From Chitinophagaceae bacterium (GTDB taxonomy: Bacteria; Bacteroidota; Bacteroidia; Chitinophagales; Chitinophagaceae): DNA of 64,000 nucleotides. Positions 34,201 to 40,743 of this stretch are shown here, piece after piece. How positions within the stretch are numbered: position 1 is the first letter of the stretch; every line of letters starts with the position of its first letter. The stretch lies in the NCBI GenBank assembly GCA_016720585.1, contig JADKKH010000001.1, forward strand, positions 372,001 to 436,000. Direction: 5' to 3'. The notes below the pieces were generated by a model. The model saw nothing but the letters and a program-made list of their open reading frames with translations, was not told the DNA's origin and ran no database searches. A program made the position numbers and the translations under genes.

Positions 34201-36341
34201 TACTTTCTAAAAAAGAATTAAGTAAAGAATCGGAGATAATACTTTCCCGGTTTACCACGGTTTTTGAAATTACCTATCGCCGCTTTCGTGACTTACAAAA
34301 AGCAGAAGCACAGGCCCGGGAAGCAAAGATAGAAGCAGCTTTGGAACGTACCCGTACGCAAAGTATGATTATGCAGCATTCAAAAGAGTTGGATGACACC
34401 TTACGTGTCTTTCACCAACAGATTCTGATACTTGGTATTGATTCAGCCTTTTCATTTTTATGGTTGCCGGATGAAGAAAAAGATCAGCATAAATTCTGGG
34501 CTGCCTGGGCAGAAAATAATTCAACTGATTTCAACAGTAAGGCGATCAATTACCCGCTTGACAGAAATGAACCCGCCACGGCACAATGTCTTATTGATTG
34601 GAAAAGCAATGAACCCGTTTATTCATATCATGTACCGCCTGCCGGCGTTGAAAATTATTTTGCCGTATGGAGTGAATTGATAGCCGGAGTGGAACAACTG
34701 AAACCGGAATATTTTTCCGGTGGGCTTTACTATGTAGAAGCTTTTATGAAATATGGCTGCTTTGGCGTAATGGTAAAGAATACATTAAAAGAAGATGAAA
34801 AAAAGATACTGGCCCGCTTTGCTATTGAATTTGAAAGAACCTATACCCGGTTCCTTGATCTCCAAAAAGCAGAAGCGCAGACAAGAGAGGCACAGATAGA
34901 AGCAGCCTTAGAAAGAGTGCGGAGTCGGGCCATGGCGATGCATAGCTCTGACGAGCTAAAGGATGTTGCCATGGAATTACGCACTCAGATGGGACAGCTC
35001 GGTCAGAAAGAATTAGAAGTTTGTGCCATTCACTTATATGAAGAGGACAAGGATTATTTTGAATCATGGGGAGCCATGCGTCCTCCTGGTTTGGAAGATA
35101 AAATATTTCAGGGTACGGCCAGGTTTCCTAAATCCGGGATTAAGATCGTTGACGAGATGATGGAAAGATATGCATCTGATCAGCATGATTATGTACTTAG
35201 GAATGAAAAAGAGAAGGCATTAGAATGGTTTGAAGTATTGAAAAAATATTCACCAGAAGCATATGCTTCATTAAGTAAAGTGATAAAAGATATTCCTGTT
35301 GAAAAATTAATTGCATATTGGGCACTTTCAGATTTTTCAGGTGGATCAATGCTGATGGTCACACATTCTTACCCCGATGAAAACTCCCGTCACCTCTTGC
35401 GTCGTTCCGCAAATGTATTTGACCTGGCTTACCGCCGTTTCAAGGATCTGAAACAATCAGAGCAATTGGCAAAGCAGGCACAAATCGATTTGGAGGATTT
35501 AAAAATTGCCAAGAAAAAAACAGAAGATGCATTAATTGACCTGAAAGCCACACAAACCCAGTTGATCCAATCAGAAAAAATGGCCAGCCTGGGTGAATTA
35601 ACAGCCGGCATTGCCCATGAAATTCAAAACCCGTTGAACTTCGTAAACAATTTTAGCGAAGTGAGTACAGAACTGGTGGACGAAATGAATGCTGAGATGG
35701 CTAAAGGAAACCTGGAAGAAGCCGCAGCCATTGCCAGCGATTTAAAACAAAACCTGGAAAAAATAAATCATCACGGTAAACGGGCAGGCGATATTGTAAA
35801 AGGCATGCTGCAACATTCAAGAAGCAGTAGCGGTGTAAAAGAATCAACGGATATCAATGCATTGGCAGATGAATATTTGCGATTAGCTTACCATGGATTA
35901 AGAGCAAAAGACAAATCCTTCAATGCCACCATGAAAACAGATTTTGATGCATCAATTGGCAACATCAACATCATTCCGCAGGATATAGGAAGAGTGATAT
36001 TGAATTTAATCACCAATGCATTTTATGTAGTGGATGAAAAGAAGAAATCCGGTATTACAAATTATGAACCGACAGTTTCAGTAAGTACAAAAAAAGTTGA
36101 TGATAAAGTTTTGATTAGTGTAAAGGACAACGGCAACGGCATTCCACAAACAGTACTGGATAAAATATTTCAACCGTTCTTTACCACCAAACCCACCGGG
36201 CAGGGAACAGGATTAGGGCTATCTTTAAGTTATGACATCATTAAAGCGCATGGTGGCGAACTAAAAGTGGAAACTAAAGAAGGCGAAGGCCTGCCTGCCG
36301 GACAGGCAGGTGCTGAATTCAAAATTATTTTACCATTATGA
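28224..36341 (+). CDS. Giant 2705-residue histidine kinase with twelve tandem sensory-type modules (array kinase 3)
   Basis: No signal peptide or membrane span, so a cytosolic protein. Residues 1-135 look like an SnoaL/NTF2-like domain. From about 170 to 2410 there are twelve repeats of about 183-193 residues, each opening with a helix close to EAQAREAQIELALERVRAR, then MAMxxSxEL, and ending RF..VF..TYTRFLDLQKA. The fold is not one I can name with certainty; size and position in a kinase suggest a GAF-like ligand or regulatory module. A coiled coil then leads to HisKA (H2465) and a complete HATPase. A 21-nt repeat near the end adds LPAGQAG before the last strand. There is no receiver. Its stop overlaps the next start by 4 bp (ATGA), so the array is translationally coupled here. 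Confidence 0.9.
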   Translation: MKLNKKLEAEVIQVYNTWWDSYLNGDVKTYDSFLEDDFRFIGSAEAEAFLNRKEATKFFKTTAYQFAGKIEKRNSSIKIEPVDGLVLITELSDAYFLNGAEWVFYSKFRFSSLLKKNKLGWKFVYQHFSMPDTKAQEGETIGFEKISNENLELREAVNRRTIELQGKNRELEIETALEKVRAIAMGMKEPADMLDVCKTISLQLQALGVKDIRNVQTAIFYPDKGTYMNYEYYARHHKTFITETIYTNHKIAKVFAAKMLKGKGEVSVTHIKGEKVKDWIAYQKSTNVFVDRFLEKASSLNYYWHSLGPVALGISSYSPLNKVDLNLFNRFLNVFELAYTRFLDIEQAIAQAKEARIEASLEKVRAQALGMRKPEELTNVCEILFNELQALGFPELRNAMVNIHNDEKRTFINYDYSDEIGKSITPLFYDIHPVIKKQIKQVRIADDAFSETVFKGKDLASWKAFRKSRGEKEDKRIKNSTALYYYFYSIGTGSIGISTFQAISEEKQEILKRFRNVFAFAYRRYMDVSLAEAQAKEAKIELSLERVRARSMAMHASDELVATSAVLFQELKTLGIETIRTGIGIIDEVQETVEIWSSQLIEQKENKVLGVVPVNMHPFFKGYFKAWKGKESFFSYGLAGDEVPRYYKTMSSIISYPAGKRFNPRETFYTFFFPEGSLNVIAYKSLSEEDCSIMIRFARVFGLIYRRFLDLQKAEAQAREAQIELSLERVRAGAMAMRQSAELSKLIVVLYQELKKLDAQLDRCFIMIVNPENQGITWWLAGKEGLMAENGFFIQMNQHPSHLMYLDHWQKRTKKWQYLFEGKEKRDWDKFGFNKTALAKLPEFIKKDMAGVKSIHLSGSSDQFGSLVTGSLEPLPEEHQDIINRFTIAFNQAYTRFLDLQKAEAQAREAQIELGLERVRARAMAMQKSDELSALVDTLFKELTKLDFALNWCIINIIDEPSLTNRVWAANPETNKPPESYLMKFENYPFHHSMLKGYQERKTKHVYVIEGKEKTTYDNYLFNETEWKRVPKDAQDASRAMKRYVATFSFSNFGGLQTVGEEYLSEENLDILSRFGKVFDLTYTRFNDLKLAEASAREAQIEAALERVRSRTMAMQKSKELPEAANLLFHQVQALGMPAWSAGYCIWNDDGKSVTLWMSSEGVLQPPFTAPTTEDELFIQMREGHEKGKTLHVVEMGGKKLEAHYQYMRTLPVVGEIFDSILTAGHPLPSFQVMHYAYFSKGYLLFITYEPVPDAHDIFKRFASVFDQTYTRFLDLQKAEAQAREAQIELALERVRARTMAMQHSEELQDTSLILFAQLKELGEPAEQCTIGIIKESDGVVEISATLHGNKMHQTFRHKLDEPFVMTKMFKSWKDQQKTLVLEIKDEELKKYNQYRNELVGKETFPVKLLPGDRWIIHIAYFSKGMLALSTNEPRPAESLQLLERFAIVFEQTYIRFLDLQNAEAQAREAQIEAALERVRSRSMGMQKSAELTEVIQVVFEQFVHLNIKIGHTGFVMDYKARDDYDIWVADPLGGVPSQVIIPYFDSVYYNRFNEAKEKGENFFATNLSFEEKNKFYQKLFEYIPGLPEEAKDFYFSCPGLAASTVLLDNVCLYIENFDGISYTDEENATLMRFGKVFQQTYTRFLDLQKAEAQTRESQIELGLERVRARAMAMQSSDELKELIGTVFTELTKLDLALTRCIIWVFEPTTNAARWWMANSEEPSNPMSFYIKYHEHPAYLTFVQEWKKQNAKFVYDLNGADKIAWDDILFNETELKQLPDVVKNGMRAPGRVLLSASFNNFGGINVASLEPLSDEHFDLLLRFAKVFDLTYTRFNDLQKAEAQAREAQIETSLERIRSRAMAMHNSDELGEAAILLYRELQLLGITQFINCGYVLIDEINDMQHAWLTHSDGTIRESHQMPLTGDSVMDIRYENWKRKVPVFRQVVGGDQLKNHLVFVSGKTNSTEGAENVIPQLPDPTVFYCGNFSEGYLHILSKKELSKESEIILSRFTTVFEITYRRFRDLQKAEAQAREAKIEAALERTRTQSMIMQHSKELDDTLRVFHQQILILGIDSAFSFLWLPDEEKDQHKFWAAWAENNSTDFNSKAINYPLDRNEPATAQCLIDWKSNEPVYSYHVPPAGVENYFAVWSELIAGVEQLKPEYFSGGLYYVEAFMKYGCFGVMVKNTLKEDEKKILARFAIEFERTYTRFLDLQKAEAQTREAQIEAALERVRSRAMAMHSSDELKDVAMELRTQMGQLGQKELEVCAIHLYEEDKDYFESWGAMRPPGLEDKIFQGTARFPKSGIKIVDEMMERYASDQHDYVLRNEKEKALEWFEVLKKYSPEAYASLSKVIKDIPVEKLIAYWALSDFSGGSMLMVTHSYPDENSRHLLRRSANVFDLAYRRFKDLKQSEQLAKQAQIDLEDLKIAKKKTEDALIDLKATQTQLIQSEKMASLGELTAGIAHEIQNPLNFVNNFSEVSTELVDEMNAEMAKGNLEEAAAIASDLKQNLEKINHHGKRAGDIVKGMLQHSRSSSGVKESTDINALADEYLRLAYHGLRAKDKSFNATMKTDFDASIGNINIIPQDIGRVILNLITNAFYVVDEKKKSGITNYEPTVSVSTKKVDDKVLISVKDNGNGIPQTVLDKIFQPFFTTKPTGQGTGLGLSLSYDIIKAHGGELKVETKEGEGLPAGQAGAEFKIILPL
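28731..35460 (+). repeat. Twelve tandem ~550-580 bp coding repeats
   Basis: Unit starts are near 28731, 29271, 29814, 30362, 30930, 31500, 32062, 32611, 33172, 33745, 34306 and 34868, with the kinase coiled coil beginning near 35455. The linker helix is the best conserved part; the cores vary strongly between units, which suggests old duplications with specialised cores rather than fresh amplification. Confidence 0.85.
36290..36310. repeat. 21-nt palindromic LPAG-type element inside kinase 3
   Basis: Arms CCTGCCTG and CAGGCAGG surround CCGGA. It adds exactly seven codons, LPAGQAG, between the EGEG turn and the last ATPase strand, a place where the four sister kinases read directly from the turn into the strand. 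Confidence 0.8.
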
Positions 36342-39300
36342 GAAATTACCAGAACCAACCTGCAGTCCTTTTATATATTCTTTTTTTGTTTGCACTGGGA
36401 GCCTGTAATACTTCTCCCCGCAATATTCCTTTTCCGCAACAGGAATCAGAATTTGCCAAACCGGCCATTGAAAAACTGACCTTTGGTGAACAGCAAAAAC
36501 TGGATTGGATAACGGTGAGCCCGGACAGCCTGAAATTCGTTGAAGCTAAATTTGATCTTAATACAATTCCTTCAAAACCATTTGATATCGGTAATCCCCG
36601 GCCCTTGACCAGCCCCATGAAGGATACCATATTTGACTGGAAGAATATACCCGATACCGTTTTTAATTTTGACAAACTGCCTTCTGTAAAACTGCGCTAT
36701 AAAACGACAATCCTTGGCCAGCCCAAAAGAGTAAAATCCGGTATGCCCCGTTTAAAAGACGGCGCATCGGAAAGCCTGTTACTGTTTGGCCTGGACCAGG
36801 GACTGTCCGGAACAATTGGCTCCTGCATAATACAGGATAAAAACGGGATCATGTGGATCGGCACAGACAACGGTATTGCCCGTTTTGATGGAGAGTACTG
36901 TGAAATATATTCTCAGGAACAGGGACTTGGTTTAAGCTGGGTAACAAAATTATTTGAAGATAGTAAGGGGCAGATATGGATAAGCTATCAGAAAGATAAC
37001 GGGTTATCTGTGCTGAACAAAAAAACAGGTCTTATTAAACATATCACCACTGCAGAAGGGTTGATTGGTAACAGAGTTAATAGTTTTATGGAAGATAACC
37101 AGGGGCAGATATGGGTTGGTACCAACCGTGGTATCAATGTTATTGATGAAAAAGCAGGAACTATTAAGCTTATCAATAGAAGTGTGGGCTTAAGCCAAAA
37201 TTTCATTTCGAATATATTTAAAGATAGCCGGGAGCGTTTTTGGATCGCTGTTCCGGGAAGAGGAATTGATATGATCAATTTCAAAGACGGCCGTATAAAA
37301 CGATTTGGCACTCCCCAGGGATTGGGAAATAATAGTGTGATTTGCTTTTCGGAAGATAATGAGGGTCAGATATGGGTGGCGACATTTACGGGTGGCCTGA
37401 AAGTTATAAATGAAAAAAAGGGATCTATAAAACAACTCACCAGCAGCAATGGTCTGGCGAACGACCGGATCAGAGATATGTCAGTTGACCGGGATGGAAA
37501 AATATGGATCGGCACATTTGATAGCGGTGTTGATGTGTATGGTCCAAAAAATGAAACCATAAAAAATTTAAGTATAAAAGAGGGATTGAGTAACAATAAT
37601 GTTTTTGTTGTTTATGCGGATAAGCAGGGCCAGGTATGGATAGGAACCAATGGAGGGGAGGTGGATATTTATAATACAAACGGGGGTAATCTTCAGCATT
37701 TGACCAGTGCCCGTGGCCTTAGCAACAAAACCGGATTTTATTATGCGTTTACCGAAGACAGCCTTTCACGGATCTGGGTCGGTTCTGCAGGTATTGCAGA
37801 TGTGATAGACGAAAAAGCCGGAACATTAAAATCAATCAGTACAAAGGAAGGGCTTACCAATCCTGTTGTTCAAAATTTATTTACTGACAGCCGGGGCAGG
37901 GTTTGGATCAGTAACGGAAATGCTGTTATTGTAATAGATGAAAAAGCAGGAACACTAAAAAAATACAACACTCCCGATGGGGCAGGTAAAATCACGGAGG
38001 ATAAGGCCGGGCAGATTTGGGTGGGTAGCTTTAACACAGTTTATGTATTCAATGAAAAGGCGGGAAACATTAGATATGCAAAAATGCCACCCGGCTACAC
38101 CAATAATTATTTTGAGTGCATTTTAATGGATAGAAAAGGAAAAACCTGGCTGGGGTCAGAAAAAGGGGTAGATGTAATAGATGAAAAAGCAGGAACCATA
38201 TCACATATAGCTGTTAAAAACCTGGCGGACATTGAAGCGCAATCTTTGTTGGAAGATAGCAGAGGAAATATCTGGGTCGGAACAACAGGTAATGGTTTAT
38301 TTATGATTGACCAGCTGGCCGGTACGGTTACCAATTTTACAGTGGGGGATGGCCTCGAAGATATGATCGTGTATTCTGTCAATGAACGAAAGGGTTCCAT
38401 TTATGCCGGAACCGGAAGAGGACCTGCGGTAATAACTCCGGTGTATACTGCAGATACGAGTAAAGTTGCCACCAGTTGGCAGATTAAAAGCTATGGCAAA
38501 CCACAGGGATTTTTGCGGGTGGATCATAATCCCCGGTCCTTGCTGTCAAATGATGGCAGGCTTTGGTTTGCTATTGCCGATGTGCTCACCATTATGGATG
38601 AACCGAGAAACGATACCCTGGTATCTGCTACTTTTCTTACAGCTGTAGATATTATGGAGCGGTCACCCAATTTTCTTACCAACAAATGGGTTAATAAACA
38701 AATACAGGTTACGGATACTATCTGGAATATGGAAAAAGATACTTTTTATACAAAGAATAATTTTCCTCCGGACACCGGCTATCTCCAGAAACATAATATC
38801 CGGTGGGACAGTGCAGCCGGGCCTTATAATATGCCTGTCCGCCTCAGTCTGCCATACAATCAGAATCACCTGACCTTTCATTTCACCGGTACACATTTGG
38901 ACAACCTGAATAAAACCAGGTACCGGTATGTACTGGAAGGCAATGATAAAACCTGGAGTAATAGCACCGACAAGGCTTTTGCAGATTACCGCAATTTGTC
39001 ACATGGCAAATACACTTTTAAAGTCAGCAACCAGGGCTTTAATGGCAAATGGAGCACCCCGGTTGAATTCCGTTTCACCATCCGCCCACCCTGGTGGCTT
39101 TCCATCTGGGCTTATGCTTTTTACGGTTTGTGTCTGATCGCCCTGTTTGCAACTGCTGATGCGATCCAGCGTCAGCGCGTGATCGTAAAAGAAAGAGAAA
39201 GGACCCGGGAAATGGAACTGGCACAGGCCAAAGAAATTGAAAAAGCCTATACCGAACTTAAAACAACCCAGACGCAACTGATCCAATCCGAAAAGATGGC

Positions 39301-40048
39301 TTCACTGGGTGAACTCACGGCCGGTATTGCTCATGAAATACAAAACCCTTTGAACTTCGTTAATAATTTTTCAGAAGTAAACGCTGAACTGATCGGGGAA
39401 ATGAAAGAGGAATTATCCAAAGGGAATATTGAAGAAGCAAAAACCATCGCTGATAATATTAACGATAACGAACAGAAAATACTCTTTCACGGAAAACGGG
39501 CCGATTCCATTGTAAAAGGCATGCTGCAACACAGCCGGAGCAGCAGTGGTGTAAAAGAACCGACAGACATCAATGCGTTGGCCGATGAATATTTGCGGCT
39601 GGCTTATCACGGATTACGGGCAAAAGACAAATCCTTTAATGCTACGATGAAAACAGATTATGATGAAAACATTGGTAATATTAACATCATTCCACAGGAT
39701 ATAGGAAGAGTAATTCTAAATTTGATTACAAATGCGTTTTATGCGGCCTCCCTGCCCTCCGCAGGAGGGTTCTCAGACTCCGATAAAAATAAGAGTCCTA
39801 CCGTTTGGGTGAGTACAAAAAAGCAAGGGAGCGGTATTTTGATTTCAGTAAAAGATAATGGCCCCGGTATTCCTAAAAAAATACTGGATAAGATTTTTCA
39901 GCCTTTCTTTACTACCAAACCCACCGGGCAGGGAACTGGTTTGGGTTTATCGCTGAGTTATGATATTGTAAAAGCACATGGAGGGGAAATAAAAGTGAAG
40001 ACTGAGGAAAATAATGGCACCGAGTTTTCGATTATTTTGCCAGTGTAA
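36338..40048 (+). CDS. Propeller-Y_Y_Y sensor histidine kinase lipoprotein (array kinase 4)
   Basis: A 1236-residue kinase built like the sensor half of a hybrid two-component system. The N terminus ends in the lipobox ALGAC (C23). About fourteen propeller blades follow (residues about 150-780), each with a motif like IWIGTDNGIARFDG; several share the VIDEKAGT start. A Y_Y_Y domain (about 850-912), one membrane span (about 919-938), a coiled coil, HisKA (H999) and HATPase come next. Hybrid systems of this type usually add a receiver and an AraC-type HTH for polysaccharide genes; both are absent, and no SusCD genes are nearby. It overlaps the giant kinase gene by 4 bp. Confidence 0.92.
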   Translation: MRNYQNQPAVLLYILFLFALGACNTSPRNIPFPQQESEFAKPAIEKLTFGEQQKLDWITVSPDSLKFVEAKFDLNTIPSKPFDIGNPRPLTSPMKDTIFDWKNIPDTVFNFDKLPSVKLRYKTTILGQPKRVKSGMPRLKDGASESLLLFGLDQGLSGTIGSCIIQDKNGIMWIGTDNGIARFDGEYCEIYSQEQGLGLSWVTKLFEDSKGQIWISYQKDNGLSVLNKKTGLIKHITTAEGLIGNRVNSFMEDNQGQIWVGTNRGINVIDEKAGTIKLINRSVGLSQNFISNIFKDSRERFWIAVPGRGIDMINFKDGRIKRFGTPQGLGNNSVICFSEDNEGQIWVATFTGGLKVINEKKGSIKQLTSSNGLANDRIRDMSVDRDGKIWIGTFDSGVDVYGPKNETIKNLSIKEGLSNNNVFVVYADKQGQVWIGTNGGEVDIYNTNGGNLQHLTSARGLSNKTGFYYAFTEDSLSRIWVGSAGIADVIDEKAGTLKSISTKEGLTNPVVQNLFTDSRGRVWISNGNAVIVIDEKAGTLKKYNTPDGAGKITEDKAGQIWVGSFNTVYVFNEKAGNIRYAKMPPGYTNNYFECILMDRKGKTWLGSEKGVDVIDEKAGTISHIAVKNLADIEAQSLLEDSRGNIWVGTTGNGLFMIDQLAGTVTNFTVGDGLEDMIVYSVNERKGSIYAGTGRGPAVITPVYTADTSKVATSWQIKSYGKPQGFLRVDHNPRSLLSNDGRLWFAIADVLTIMDEPRNDTLVSATFLTAVDIMERSPNFLTNKWVNKQIQVTDTIWNMEKDTFYTKNNFPPDTGYLQKHNIRWDSAAGPYNMPVRLSLPYNQNHLTFHFTGTHLDNLNKTRYRYVLEGNDKTWSNSTDKAFADYRNLSHGKYTFKVSNQGFNGKWSTPVEFRFTIRPPWWLSIWAYAFYGLCLIALFATADAIQRQRVIVKERERTREMELAQAKEIEKAYTELKTTQTQLIQSEKMASLGELTAGIAHEIQNPLNFVNNFSEVNAELIGEMKEELSKGNIEEAKTIADNINDNEQKILFHGKRADSIVKGMLQHSRSSSGVKEPTDINALADEYLRLAYHGLRAKDKSFNATMKTDYDENIGNINIIPQDIGRVILNLITNAFYAASLPSAGGFSDSDKNKSPTVWVSTKKQGSGILISVKDNGPGIPKKILDKIFQPFFTTKPTGQGTGLGLSLSYDIVKAHGGEIKVKTEENNGTEFSIILPV
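39747..39784. repeat. 38-nt insert in kinase 4 ATPase domain
   Basis: Identical to 27912-27949 in all 38 positions and in the same frame and protein location (between the N box and G1). The stem CCCTCC-GCA-GGAGGG is at 39755-39769. Confidence 0.8.
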
Positions 40049-40251
40049 AAAAGTAACTGCTGAAGTAAGGGGTTTACAGAATTTAGTGGAAACAGTATGC
40101 AAATCATTGCAGGTTTGCAACGTTTGCCATCTTATTATCCTCTGATTTCTTTGCTGGTTTGACCTTAAACTGAAAACCGGGCCGGCTACCAATAATCCAT
40201 TAACTTTAATCCCTGTTTGTTTATTTAATTATAAACCTTTAATCAGTGTAT

Positions 40252-40686
40252 ATGAAAATCAAAATTCTGATAGTATTAATGTTGTCGGGTATGATCGTAC
40301 AAGGACAAAACACGAACCTGGCCGTTATCGCAAACCCGGGCGGTGCCCCTGCAGGACTAAAACAAACCGAATTGAATGCAATTTTTATGGGGGAAACCCC
40401 AAAGTGGAGTAACGGTTCCAAAATCGTACTCGCTTTGATGAAAACAAATACCACAGCGGGAAAACTAACCTGCGACAAGGTCTATCATATGAGCGGGGAT
40501 GAATTGACAAAATTCTGGCTGTCACAGATGATCGATGGCAAAGTAGCAGCGCCGACTTTTTTTAATACGGTAGCCGACCTGCAGACTTTTGTTTCAGAAA
40601 AGCCGGGTGCCATAGGGATAATAGATTTGACGGCCCCGATAGCCGGAGTCCGTGTTATAACTGTGGAAGGAAAAAAATCATTCTGA
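40252..40686 (+). CDS. Small exported PstS-like substrate-binding protein
   Basis: A 144-residue protein with a signal peptide (MKIKILIVLMLSGMIVQGQ). The mature part resembles a piece of a phosphate-type periplasmic binding protein: LKQTELNAIFMGETPKWSNG matches the segment in which PstS-like proteins describe the IFLGK region, and KPGAIGIIDL the later turn. It is about half the length of a full PstS and no ABC permease is nearby. It sits 203 bp after kinase 4 and 57 bp before a transmembrane HAMP kinase, so it may present a ligand to that kinase. ATG 40252 is preferred over the GTG at 40246. Confidence 0.78.
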   Translation: MKIKILIVLMLSGMIVQGQNTNLAVIANPGGAPAGLKQTELNAIFMGETPKWSNGSKIVLALMKTNTTAGKLTCDKVYHMSGDELTKFWLSQMIDGKVAAPTFFNTVADLQTFVSEKPGAIGIIDLTAPIAGVRVITVEGKKSF

Positions 40687-40743
40687 CCTGTAGAAAATAT
40701 TTTTTTCAAAAGAAAATAATTACATTCCATTTCAGTACAAAGA

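Noticed and set aside
28224..36341. Assembly artefact explaining the twelve repeats
   Set aside because: The units differ strongly in sequence and in length (about 183-193 residues), so collapsed or duplicated reads are unlikely.
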